Shown piece by piece: positions 34,994-42,916 of a stretch of DNA of 56,106 bases. The stretch lies in NCBI RefSeq assembly GCF_016786325.1, contig NZ_JADWYU010000246.1, positions 1 through 56,106 on the forward strand, in the 5' to 3' direction. Every line of letters begins with the position of its first letter. Within the stretch, counting starts at the first letter, position 1. The position numbers were made by a program, and so were the translations under genes. This DNA is from Frankia nepalensis (lineage in GTDB: Bacteria > Actinomycetota > Actinomycetes > Frankiales > Frankiaceae). The notes beneath the pieces are model-generated. The model was not told where the DNA came from. It ran no database searches and worked only from the letters and a program-made list of their open reading frames with translations.

Positions 34994-36226
34994 ATGCTCT
35001 TTACAGGAAGGCGGTCGTCGCCCCGATCCGTCGCATTATCCATTTCCCTGGCCGGCCTGATCGGGCTGGTCGCGTGCGCCGACTCGGGGGAATCAGGACA
35101 CGTGGGAGCGGCCTGTGAGACGCCGGGCGTGACGGACACCGAAGTAAAGGCAGGCCTGTTGTTTGCCGACACCGGGGGGGCATCGTTCATAGTGGGCGCG
35201 TTCCGGGCTGGCGTCGACGCCCGCTTCGGAATAGAAAATGCAGCCGGTGGCGTCAGCGGAAGAAAGATCGTCTATTCGTGGCGAGACGATGGCGGCGACC
35301 CCGAGGTGAACGGGGTGAAAGCCCGCGAGCTTGTTAGCGAAGAAATTTTCGGGATGATCGAAGGAATTAACGCAGCGGCCGGTTCGGCACAGTATCTCGC
35401 CGATCAGAAGATCCCGGTCACCGGCGTGGCCGCCGAAACTGCCTGGGCGGCCTACGACAACATGGTCAGCTGGCGTTACTACACGGCCTCGACAGGGTCA
35501 TCCACGGTGTGGGGGAACTTCATCCGTAGCCAGGGAGGAGCCCGCGCGGTACTCCTGAGCGGGGTGGCGAACGATGCGGTACGGAATTACAATCGACAGC
35601 TCACCGAGAGCCTCCAAGCGGAAGGTATTAGCGTCGACATCATCGAGGCGACCGATCTTACTGACTTTGTGGCGCTGGCAGAGTGGCTGAAGGCGGAGCG
35701 CATTGATACCGTGACGGGCGCTACCCCTCCAGATCTCCTTGCCCAGATGCTTTCCGCGGCCCAGGTTGTCGGCGTCAACCTCAAGTCGATACTCGTGCCA
35801 TTCGGTTACGATCCGACGTTGCTGAACCAGGTTGGCTCCCTCCTCGCAACCACCGTCATATACCTGAGCTTCATTCCCTTCGAAGTGCAAAGCCCCGCTC
35901 ACACGAGGTTTCTCAACGCAATGACCGCGTACGCTCCGGAGTTCCAACCCCCGGCGCAGGAAAGCGCGGTCTATGGCTGGTTGTCTGCCGATCTGTTCGT
36001 GCGCGGCCTTCGAGCCGCTGGCCCTTGCCCGACCCGCCAGTCTTTCATTCAAGGCCTCCGCGCAATTCACAACTATGACGCTGACGGTCTTCTCCCCGGC
36101 CCGGTCGACCTAGCGACGAACAGAGGTATGAGCAGTAACTGCTTTGCCTTCGTCCGGGTCAGCGACGATGGGAGGCGGTTCGTGCCGCTGCAGCCGATGG
36201 CGCGGTGTGGTAACCCCATCAGCTGA
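34994..36226 (+). CDS. LivK-type (branched-chain amino acid family) substrate-binding lipoprotein
   Basis: The ATG at 34994, eight bases after GGGAG, gives 410 residues. A signal peptide ends in the lipobox LVAC, and the mature protein begins with VTDTEVKAGLLFADTGGAS, the periplasmic binding fold type I. RKIVYSWRDDGGDPEVNGVK, then AAAGSAQYLADQKIPVTGV and AETAWAAYDNMVSWRYY follow the family order. No permease or ATPase of the Liv type lies beside it, so it is an orphan subunit or a lone sensor. Codons such as gaa, aat and att are more frequent here than in neighbours, hinting at a different origin. Bounded by transposase relics on both sides. Confidence 0.83.
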   Translation: MLFTGRRSSPRSVALSISLAGLIGLVACADSGESGHVGAACETPGVTDTEVKAGLLFADTGGASFIVGAFRAGVDARFGIENAAGGVSGRKIVYSWRDDGGDPEVNGVKARELVSEEIFGMIEGINAAAGSAQYLADQKIPVTGVAAETAWAAYDNMVSWRYYTASTGSSTVWGNFIRSQGGARAVLLSGVANDAVRNYNRQLTESLQAEGISVDIIEATDLTDFVALAEWLKAERIDTVTGATPPDLLAQMLSAAQVVGVNLKSILVPFGYDPTLLNQVGSLLATTVIYLSFIPFEVQSPAHTRFLNAMTAYAPEFQPPAQESAVYGWLSADLFVRGLRAAGPCPTRQSFIQGLRAIHNYDADGLLPGPVDLATNRGMSSNCFAFVRVSDDGRRFVPLQPMARCGNPIS

Positions 36227-36440
36227 CGGCGGCGCGTCTGCACCCCTGGCGCAGCGAGAGGAAGATCAGTGCATCGACGGCACTGGGTGGGGTAGGGCGC
36301 GGCACATGGCCGACCGTCGCCGGGTCTACTCGTGTCGTGAGTCGTCAATGCGCTCGCTGGCAGTAGACGGCGTGAGCTTGGCCCCTTACGGCAGGACACC
36401 TGGGTGTGGGGTGAGCGATCGTCGTCTGGCTCGACGACCG

Positions 36441-36545
36441 GGGCAGGTACGCGGCCTCGTAGTCAGCAGGTTGATCATTCCGATACTGGTGTGCCGGCGT
36501 TTCAGGTTGTACCAGTTGTTGTACCTGTGTTCGTTTGCCGTACGG
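36441..36545 (-). pseudogene. IS3-type transposase, C-terminal relic with frameshift
   Basis: On the minus strand YNNWYNLKRRHTSIGM is followed, after a one-base frame change, by PADYEAAYLP. Together they match the end of the IS3-family integrase (..FYN..RRHSALGM.SPADYE..). Only some 35 residues remain. Together with the IS5 relic it brackets the LivK-type gene. Confidence 0.65.
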
Positions 36546-36648
36546 GCTGCCCGCTCCGGGGCCTGACGGGGCCGGCCTGGCCCCGGAACGGACAGCGTAC
36601 GGGGGCGGACGTCGTCGCCGCGCTCTTTCGTCTCCGGGCGCATCGACC

Positions 36649-36669
36649 AAGCCCTCTCAAGGGCTTTTT
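36649..36669 (+). terminator. probable rho-independent terminator
   Basis: AAGCCCT CTCA AGGGCTT forms a seven-base-pair stem with a four-base loop followed by TTT. It lies at the end of the region downstream of the LivK-type gene and five bases from the acyl-CoA dehydrogenase stop on the other strand. Confidence 0.6.
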
Positions 36670-36673
36670 CTGG

Positions 36674-37780
36674 TCAGGCGCCCGGCGCTCTCATCGTCAG
36701 ATCGACGAGTTCGGCGAGCTGGGCACGATGCTCCGCGGGGGTTCCCAGGGCGAGCTGGTCGGCTTTCGCGCGCTTCAGGTAGAGATGTGCCGGATATTCC
36801 CAGGTCATGCCGATGCCGCCGTGCAGCTGTATTGCTTCCTCGGCGGCGAGGACCGCGAGGTCGCCGCAGAACGCTTTGGCGACCGACGCGGCGACGGGCA
36901 GGTCGAGGTCTCCGGCAGCCAGCGCCGCGGCGGCATAGCGGGCGGCGGCTGCCGCGGACTCGATGCCGGTATAGAGGTCCGCGAGCCGGTGCTTGAGCGC
37001 CTGGAAGCCGCCGACGGGCCGACCGAACTGGCGTCGTTCCTTGAGATAGGCCACGGTCGTCTCCAGACACCAGCGGGAGACGCCGAGCTGCTCGGAGGCG
37101 AGCAGCGCGGCAGCGGCGCGCAGGGCGGCGCGGATCGCTGGCTCGGCATCCGCTAGGACCAGGCGGCCCTGCGCGTAGTCGAGGGTGACGTCGGCCAGCT
37201 GCCTGGTCATGTCCAGCGAGACCACCGGGGCGACACTGGCGCTGGCAACGGGTACTGCGTACAGCGCTATTCGGTCCGCGGTCGAGGCGGGCACGAGGAG
37301 CGTGTCCGCCTCGGCGGCGCCGGCGACGCTGGTGACGACTCCGGTGAGCCGCTGCTGGCTGTCCGTCGCGACGGCCGCGAGTAGGGCGTGTGGAGCGGTC
37401 GAAAGGGGGATGGCGAGGGCCGCGGTCCGTTCCCCTGACGCGACCGCGGGCAGCAGATCGTCGCCGGCATTCAGCAGGAGCATGGTCGCGACCACGGCGC
37501 TGGTGAGGAACGGCACCGGCGCGGATGCCCGCCCGAGTTCCTCGAGAACCACGGCCGCCTCACGCGCGGACGCGCCAGCGCCGCCGAGTGCCTCAGGTAC
37601 GAGCAGCCCCGCCAGGCCGAGGTCAGCGGCGACGGCCTTCCACAGGGGGGCGACCAGGGATCGGTCACCGTCGTAGACCGCGCTCACGGCGGCTGGCGTG
37701 CACAGGTCGGCGAGTAGGTCACGGAGGGTGGCCCGTAGATCGTCCTCGATGTCGGTGTAGAGCAGGTTCAACGCTGTCAT
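36674..37780 (-). CDS. acyl-CoA dehydrogenase (small subunit-like)
   Basis: The 368 residues follow the acyl-CoA dehydrogenase fold: LGLAGLLVPEALGGAGASAR near residue 55-75, then the helical C-terminal domain with FGRPVGGFQALKHRLADLYT and EEAIQLHGGIGMTWEYPAHL. The central FAD/substrate loops are degenerate (no WxTN/S motif). This is the pattern of the partner subunit in heterotetrameric dehydrogenases of steroid and side-chain catabolism. Its ATG overlaps the stop of the other ACAD gene (ATGA), so the two are co-translated and probably form a complex. Substrate inferred only. Confidence 0.85.
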   Translation of the reverse strand: MTALNLLYTDIEDDLRATLRDLLADLCTPAAVSAVYDGDRSLVAPLWKAVAADLGLAGLLVPEALGGAGASAREAAVVLEELGRASAPVPFLTSAVVATMLLLNAGDDLLPAVASGERTAALAIPLSTAPHALLAAVATDSQQRLTGVVTSVAGAAEADTLLVPASTADRIALYAVPVASASVAPVVSLDMTRQLADVTLDYAQGRLVLADAEPAIRAALRAAAALLASEQLGVSRWCLETTVAYLKERRQFGRPVGGFQALKHRLADLYTGIESAAAAARYAAAALAAGDLDLPVAASVAKAFCGDLAVLAAEEAIQLHGGIGMTWEYPAHLYLKRAKADQLALGTPAEHRAQLAELVDLTMRAPGA

Positions 37781-38970
37781 CGGGCGAGCTCCCTCCAGGG
37801 ACGGTGCTTGTCAACTCGTGGCTCCGCGGGCAGGCCCAGGACGCGCTCCGCGATGATGTTGCGCAAGATCTCCGAGGTGCCGCCCTCGATGGAGTTCCCC
37901 TTGGCGCGCAGGTAGCGGTAGCCGGCGTCGTGGCCAGCGAAGTCGACCGTCTCCGGCTGGACCATGGTCCAGTCGGAGTAGCGCAGTCCCTCTTCGCCAA
38001 GCAGTTCGAGCTCGAGGCCGGTGAGCTGCTGGCTGAGCCGGGCGAAGGTGAGCTTCATCGCCGACCCCTCGGGGCCGGGCTGCCCCAGTGCCAGCTTCTG
38101 ACGTAGCCGCTGCCCAGTCAGCCGTGCGACCTCGGCTTCGACCCACAGCTTCAGCAGGCGTGCGTGCAGCTCGGTGTTGCGCAGCTCCGGGTGCTCACGC
38201 CAGGTACTCGCGACGAGTCCGACGATGCCGCTCTCGCGGACAGCCGCGGCACCAATTGCCACACGTTCGTTGTTGAGCGTTGCGTTGGCGACCTTCCACC
38301 CGCCGCCCTCGGGCCCGAGTCGTTGAGCGTCAGGGATGCGGACGTCGGTGAGGAACACCTCGTTGAACTCAGCTTCCCCGGTGATCTGGCGCAGTGGCCG
38401 AACGTCGACGCCAGGGTCGGCCATGTCGCACAGGAAGTACGTAAGACCGGCATGCTTGGGCAGGTCGGGATCTGTCCGGGCGACCAAGATTGCGAACCGG
38501 GCGGTATGCGCGCTGGAGGTCCAGACCTTCTGCCCGTTGACCACCCACTCGTCGCCGTCACGTACCGCGCGGGTGGCGACGTTCGCCAGATCGGAGCCAG
38601 CGCCAGGCTCGCTGAACAGCTGACACCAGATCTCCTCACCGGTCCAAAGCGGCCGTAGATATCGCTCCTTTTGCTCGGCCGTGCCGAAGGCGAGGATGGT
38701 CGGGGCCGCCATCCCCAGGCCGATGATGTTCGCTCGCGGATTGTTGTCGGGTGCTCCCGCCTCGGCGAACAGCCGGTCCAGGTCTGGCTGCAAGGCCCCT
38801 GGCAGGCCCAGGCCGCCGTGTCCCGAGGGAAAGGCCACCCACGCCAGCCCGGCGTCGTAACGAGCCCGCAGGAACGAAAGTCGCTCCATGGTCGCGGGAT
38901 CGTGCGTGGCGAGAAAGGCTGCGACATGACGCCGCAACTCGCCCGCCGGGTCGTTCTGTGCGAGGGCCAT
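37777..38970 (-). CDS. acyl-CoA dehydrogenase (catalytic subunit-like)
   Basis: The ATG at 38970 behind AAGGAGG gives 397 residues. Present are WCQLFSEPGAGSDLANVATR (FAD/acyl-binding), the VNGQKVWTSSAHTARFAILV flavin-contact segment with WTSS, and the C-terminal SIEGGTSEILRNIIAERVLG. These are the expected parts of an alpha-beta desaturating acyl-CoA dehydrogenase with FAD. The open frame extends back to 39204 but that part is not conserved. The thiolase gene begins 1.2 kb upstream on the same strand and ends 146 bases before this start. The gene pair resembles Mycobacterium FadE heteromers. Confidence 0.87.
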   Translation of the reverse strand: MALAQNDPAGELRRHVAAFLATHDPATMERLSFLRARYDAGLAWVAFPSGHGGLGLPGALQPDLDRLFAEAGAPDNNPRANIIGLGMAAPTILAFGTAEQKERYLRPLWTGEEIWCQLFSEPGAGSDLANVATRAVRDGDEWVVNGQKVWTSSAHTARFAILVARTDPDLPKHAGLTYFLCDMADPGVDVRPLRQITGEAEFNEVFLTDVRIPDAQRLGPEGGGWKVANATLNNERVAIGAAAVRESGIVGLVASTWREHPELRNTELHARLLKLWVEAEVARLTGQRLRQKLALGQPGPEGSAMKLTFARLSQQLTGLELELLGEEGLRYSDWTMVQPETVDFAGHDAGYRYLRAKGNSIEGGTSEILRNIIAERVLGLPAEPRVDKHRPWRELAR

Positions 38971-39115
38971 CGGCTCCTCCTTGTCCTGGTCTGGCGACGC
39001 GACTTGACGCGCGCATGGACTTCCGACGCCTGCGGCGACGCCCACAGGTGGCTCGCTCGTGTATCGCGCGACGCCGGTCACTTCCAGGACGGGGCCAGCG
39101 CTCCCGTCCTCCGTC

Positions 39116-40333
39116 TCAGCGCAGCCGCTCGAGGACCATCGCCATGCCCTGCCCGCCACCGACACACATGGTCTCGAGGCCGAGCTGCCTGTCGTGGAAC
39201 GCAAGCGAATTGATCAATGTGCTGGTCAGTCGAGCTCCGGTCATCCCAAAGGGGTGGCCGACCGCGATGGCCCCGCCGTTGACGTTCAGCTTTTCCTCGT
39301 CCACACCGAGCTGGCGGGCCGATGGGATTACCTGGGCGGCGAAGGCCTCGTTGATCTCGACCAGGTCGATGTCGTTGACGGTCATGCGGGCTCGGGCGAG
39401 TGCCTGACGAGACGCCTCCACGGGGCCGAGGCCCATGACCTCAGGCGACAGGGCGGTCACGCCGGTGCTGACGATGCGCGCCAGAGGGCTGATGCCGAGC
39501 TCTCTGGCCCTGGTATCCGACATGATCACAATCGCCGCGGCGCCGTCGTTCAGCGGACAGCAGTTGCCGGCAGTGACGGTGCCGTCTGGCCGAAAGACCG
39601 GCTTGAGGGCGGCGACCGCTTCCATCGTGACGCCGGCCCGGGGGCCGTCGTCTCTCGCCACGATCGTGCCGTCGGCAAGGGTGACCGGCGCGATGTCGCG
39701 GCCCCAGAAGCCATTCGCGATCGCCTTCTCCGCGAGGTTCTGACTGCGTACGCCGAAGGCATCCTGCTCCGCCCTGGTGACTCCGGTGAGCTGGGCTACG
39801 TTTTCGGCCGTCTGACCCATGGCGATGTAGATGTCCGGCAGTGCTCCGTCACAGCGCGGGTCGGTCCAGGTCTGCCCGCCAGCCTCGAAGACCGCGGTTC
39901 GTGCCTCCGCTTCGGCAAAGATGAGGTTCTTGGTGTCGGGAAGGCCATCGGCATTCCCTTTGGCGTACTGGCTCACCGTCTCGACCCCTGCCGAGATGAA
40001 GACGGCGCCTTCGCCCGCCTTGATCGCATGCAGCGCCATCCGGGTGGTCTGCAGGCTGGACGAGCAGTACCGGTTGACGGTGGTGCCCGGGAGGTGGTCC
40101 ATGCCAGTGAGTACCGCGACGACCCGGGCGAGGTTGAAGCCGGAGGCGCCGGCGGGCTGACCGCAGCCGAGCATGAGGTCGTCGATCTCACGAGGGTCCA
40201 GCTCCGGGACCTTTGCGAGCGCTGCCCGCACCATCTGTGCGACCAGATCGTCGGGGCGCATGTCGCGCAACGAGCCCTTGACGGCTCGGCCGATCGGCGA
40301 GCGGGCGGTGGCGACGATCACGGCCTCAGGCAT
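39116..40333 (-). CDS. acetyl-CoA acetyltransferase (thiolase, degradative type)
   Basis: The 405 residues are a complete thiolase. The acyl-accepting nucleophile is Cys90 in VNRYCSSSLQT, the His is in GGAIAVGHPFGMTGAR and the second Cys is in MCVGGGQGMAMVLE. The start MPEAVIVATARSPIGRAVKG and RPDDLVAQMV are close to the FadA-type thiolases of actinobacterial steroid and side-chain degradation. It splits beta-ketoacyl-CoA with CoA. It heads the operon with the two ACAD genes. A 20-bp palindrome lies 13-32 bases before its start, facing a TetR gene. Confidence 0.9.
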   Translation of the reverse strand: MPEAVIVATARSPIGRAVKGSLRDMRPDDLVAQMVRAALAKVPELDPREIDDLMLGCGQPAGASGFNLARVVAVLTGMDHLPGTTVNRYCSSSLQTTRMALHAIKAGEGAVFISAGVETVSQYAKGNADGLPDTKNLIFAEAEARTAVFEAGGQTWTDPRCDGALPDIYIAMGQTAENVAQLTGVTRAEQDAFGVRSQNLAEKAIANGFWGRDIAPVTLADGTIVARDDGPRAGVTMEAVAALKPVFRPDGTVTAGNCCPLNDGAAAIVIMSDTRARELGISPLARIVSTGVTALSPEVMGLGPVEASRQALARARMTVNDIDLVEINEAFAAQVIPSARQLGVDEEKLNVNGGAIAVGHPFGMTGARLTSTLINSLAFHDRQLGLETMCVGGGQGMAMVLERLR

Positions 40334-40345
40334 GAAGGCTCCTCG

Positions 40346-40365
40346 CTGACTAAGCGCTTAGTCAG
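40346..40365. promoter_or_regulatory. probable TetR operator, 20-bp perfect palindrome
   Basis: CTGACTAAGCGCTTAGTCAG is perfectly self-complementary. It sits just before the thiolase gene and 116 bases before the divergent TetR gene. Its form (TAAGCGCTTA core) is common in TetR-family operators of acyl-CoA metabolism. Confidence 0.75.
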
Positions 40366-40481
40366 GAGCCTGGACCGTGGGGGTGCCTCGCGTCAACGAG
40401 TCGCGGATCGCTCGCCTGCTATGACCCTCGTCACTGCTGCTGGGTGGCCTTGGATCCCGCGGGTGGCCGAAGATACGCACG

Positions 40482-41096
40482 ATGACAGAGACCTCGGATC
40501 CGCCGCGTGCCGACGCCACCCGCGCCCGCCTTCTCGCCGCCGCGGTCAGCACGTTTGCCGCGAAGGGGTTCCACGCGACGACCACGCGGGACATCGCCGC
40601 GGCCGCCGGGATGAGCCCGGCGGCACTCTACGTGCACCACAGGTCCAAGGAGGAGTTGCTCTACCTCATCGCGCGCGGCGGGCATGAGCGGACCCTGGCG
40701 CGTCTTCGCGCAGGCGTGGCCTCCTCGAGCGACCCGGTGGAGCAGGTGCGCCGCGTCATCCGCGACTTCGCCGTCTTCCACGCTCGCGATCACACGACCG
40801 CCAGGGTCGTCCATTACGAGTTGGCAGCACTGAGCCCAGAGCATCTAGCCGAGATCCGGGCTATCCGGCAGATCACTGACGGCGAGATCCGGAGGCTCGT
40901 CGAGCGGGGCGTGGCCGCCGGTGTCTTCGACATCGTCGACCCGGCGATGGCAGCAACAGCGCTCCTGTCTCTCGGCATCGATATCGCGCGGTGGTATCGG
41001 GACGACGGCGGCTGGACGCCCGAGGACATTGGCGACCGTTACGCCGAACTGGCCCTGAGGATGCTCGGCCTGCGCCCCGCCCACGACGCAGTCTGA
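40482..41096 (+). CDS. TetR-family regulator of the ACAD-thiolase operon (KstR2-like)
   Basis: The 204-residue protein starts with a TetR domain (RARLLAAAVSTFAAKGFHAT, then TTRDIAAAAGMSPAALYVHH as the helix-turn-helix). The C-terminal domain with FAVFHARDHTTARVVHYELA is like that of KstR2 and related regulators that sense acyl-CoA ligands. Divergent from the thiolase gene with a perfect palindrome between them, it is most likely the repressor of both sides. A hairpin follows its stop. Confidence 0.85.
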   Translation: MTETSDPPRADATRARLLAAAVSTFAAKGFHATTTRDIAAAAGMSPAALYVHHRSKEELLYLIARGGHERTLARLRAGVASSSDPVEQVRRVIRDFAVFHARDHTTARVVHYELAALSPEHLAEIRAIRQITDGEIRRLVERGVAAGVFDIVDPAMAATALLSLGIDIARWYRDDGGWTPEDIGDRYAELALRMLGLRPAHDAV

Positions 41097-41133
41097 TGTC
41101 GACCGGCTGGCCTCTCTCTATGTCCGGCCACGG

Positions 41134-41166
41134 CCCGCCAGACTTCGGACTTACTCGTCTGGCGGG
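41134..41166 (+). terminator. inverted repeat after TetR gene, possible terminator
   Basis: CCCGCCAGAC and GTCTGGCGGG form a perfect ten-base-pair stem around 13 bases, 38 bases after the TetR stop. There is no T tract, so it would be an actinobacterial-type terminator. Confidence 0.4.
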
Positions 41167-41192
41167 GCCTTACCGGCCACCGCCCGAGGACT

Positions 41193-41511
41193 ACAAGGTC
41201 TCGGCATGCGGCCGTCTGTACTTCTGGCGAGCGTCCAACCACGACGAGAGAGGCAAGTACGACGACCTCCCCCGGAGCACGGGATATATCGGCTACGACG
41301 TGGCCGATAGTTGCGGCTACAGTGTAGCCACGCCAGAGTGGGCGAGGCGCTGACGCCGGGGCCGACTGGTTGAGCAAAGGGTGGTGGCCGTGAGTCAGAC
41401 CGTCCCTCGGCCTGGGAGCCCCCGCTGGTGGCAGGGCCGCCCCGATCGTGACAACGTCAAGGACCAGGGTCCTGGACGTCCCTCGATGCCGATCGAACGC
41501 GTCATCGCCGC
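41193..41511 (-). repeat. inverted repeat, right copy
   Basis: Reverse complement of 24312-24628: positions 41295-41511 differ at one visible base, and 41193-41294 are more diverged. It carries a second operator, promoter and the first 45 codons of the module D TetR gene, reading rightwards. Confidence 0.9.
41315..41329. promoter_or_regulatory. duplicated TetR operator
   Basis: GGCTACAGTGTAGCC is the same palindrome as at 24494, read on the other strand, within the inverted repeat. If bound it may act as a decoy or control the short relic frame and neighbours. Confidence 0.65.
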
Positions 41512-41539
41512 CGGACTCGCCATTTTGGCCGCAGCGTAG
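41381..41539 (+). pseudogene. truncated duplicate of the module D TetR gene
   Basis: The frame begins VVAVSQTVPRPGSPRWWQ as in the complete gene at 24442, stays identical to about residue 44 (MPIERVIAA), then changes to GLAILAAA and stops at TAG. The DNA-binding domain is cut in its first helix, so no working regulator can be made. It would encode a 52-residue peptide of unknown use. Confidence 0.8.
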
Positions 41540-41556
41540 TTACAACTATCGGATGG

Positions 41557-42459
41557 TCAACGAACCAGGGCGTCGGCGGGCAGGCCTTGGGCTTGGACCA
41601 GGGGTAACTCGACGGCGCGCAGCAGGCTGACGAAGCGTGCCGTGAGCTGCACCATCGGACCCCTGCTGTACGCAACGAGCTCCCTGAACAGAGGAGGATC
41701 CGACGGACGAACATGGTGGCTCCAACCATGCGGAACAGCGTTCGCAGGGACGATCGCGAGCCCGACGCCCTCGATCGCCAGACGCAGCGCTGCTGCGACC
41801 TGGCCGACCCGGGCAACGACGCGTGGAGTGAACCCGAGCGAGACGGAGGCCCAGTCCAGGACCTCGGTCATGCCCTGCTCCGGCTCAAAGTGCACCCATT
41901 TCGCGTCCCGCAGTTCCTCGACCGACGCCACCGCGTGCGCGAATGGCCCCCGGCCGGCGACAACGAGGTCCTCGAACCCGATCGAGACGACTTCGCCCTC
42001 CCACCCCAACGGCCTCGGCCCGATGGCGAGGTCGCCCCTGCCCTCCCGCATCGCCGCCTCCAGGTCTTTCCGGTGAGAGAAGTCGTGGAGTCGCTGCACC
42101 GTAGCGGGGTACTTGTCGTGCCAGCGCACAACAGCCGCAGGCAGAACACCCGATGCGACGGAACGAACCGTGAGCACATGAAGCTCGCCGTCCCCGCCGC
42201 TCACGACGTTCGCCACAGAGCGCCGTGCCTCCTCAGTCGCCTGGATCACTGCCCGCACGTGCGGCAGGAACACGCGGCCGGCCGCGGTGAGGGAGACGCC
42301 TTGGCGCCCGCGCTCAAGGAGCTCCGCGCCGACCTCCTTCTCCAGAGCCCGGATCTGCCGGGACAGGGAGGGCTGCGCCACCAACAGATGCGCCGACGCT
42401 GCCGTGAGTGAACCGTGCTCACAGATCGCCAGGAAGTACTCGAGTTGCCGCAGCCGCAC
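41557..42459 (-). CDS. LysR-family transcriptional regulator (copy 2)
   Basis: The protein has 300 residues like copy 1 at 29409 and matches it along the whole length (MRLRQLEYFLAICEHGS, AAVVRWHDKYPATVQRLHDF, HRKDLEAAMREGRGDLAIGP and the shared ending LPADALVR). GTG start. The DNA-binding helices differ at several positions (VAQPSLSRQIRALEKEVGAE), yet a TATAG-N7-CTATT box stands 20-36 bases upstream. It is close to the hydrolase/ABC operon and to the right copy of the inverted repeat. Probable activator or co-regulator of the same regulon. Confidence 0.9.
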   Translation of the reverse strand: MRLRQLEYFLAICEHGSLTAASAHLLVAQPSLSRQIRALEKEVGAELLERGRQGVSLTAAGRVFLPHVRAVIQATEEARRSVANVVSGGDGELHVLTVRSVASGVLPAAVVRWHDKYPATVQRLHDFSHRKDLEAAMREGRGDLAIGPRPLGWEGEVVSIGFEDLVVAGRGPFAHAVASVEELRDAKWVHFEPEQGMTEVLDWASVSLGFTPRVVARVGQVAAALRLAIEGVGLAIVPANAVPHGWSHHVRPSDPPLFRELVAYSRGPMVQLTARFVSLLRAVELPLVQAQGLPADALVR

Positions 42460-42478
42460 GAGAACAGCCTACATGCCA

Positions 42479-42495
42479 TATAGGAACGGGCTATT
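42479..42495. promoter_or_regulatory. LysR-type box, site 4
   Basis: TATAGGAACGGGCTATT fits the shared element, 20-36 bases upstream of LysR copy 2, nearly the same spacing as site 1 to copy 1. Confidence 0.65.
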
Positions 42496-42599
42496 GCGGC
42501 GGCGCGGACCGAACCCGCACCCGCTCCGCCACACACGATCATTTCGACGGCGGAACCGGGACCGAGCGGCCAGCCGGACAAGGTCCACCATCGGCCGGC

Positions 42600-42862
42600 G
42601 GAACTCCTCCGTGTAAAGCGGTTGCGATCTCGACACCAGTAATCCTCTTTGTGACTATTGCCCCAAGAGCCCGGTGCGCACGAAATCGGGTCAACTTCAA
42701 CCGCCCGACGGGGGCGAATGCGGCGCCGGCCAGCACGTTGGCGGTGATTCCGATGTTCACGTCCACTGCCGAGACACCGAAGGTGTGCGCGATCTGCGGC
42801 AGCGACGTCAGGATGGTCATGTCGAGGTTCTGCGTGAGAAATGCCACAACGACGATGACCAC
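42600..42862 (-). pseudogene. MFS (DHA2-type) transporter, N-terminal relic
   Basis: The frame reads VIVVVAFLTQNLDMTILTSL, then PQIAHTFGVSAVDVNIGITA, NVLAGAAFAPVGRLKLTRFR. This is the first two helices of EmrB/QacA-type drug transporters (..NLD.TI..VALPQIA..FGVS..). It then loses the pattern and all other helices are missing. It lies right after the last ABC importer gene and on its strand. Confidence 0.7.
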
Positions 42863-42916
42863 GATGCGCGAGACCGAGCGACGCCCCGGACGGGCAGGCT
42901 GTGGAGTCGGCGCAGG

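Noticed and set aside
39059-40687. 542-residue plus-strand open frame
   Set aside because: It is antisense to the complete thiolase and runs into the TetR gene in another frame; no motif seen.
41530-41541. TAGTTACAACTA palindrome next to the TetR relic
   Set aside because: Short arms and no second copy; it may be chance in this AT-richer spot.
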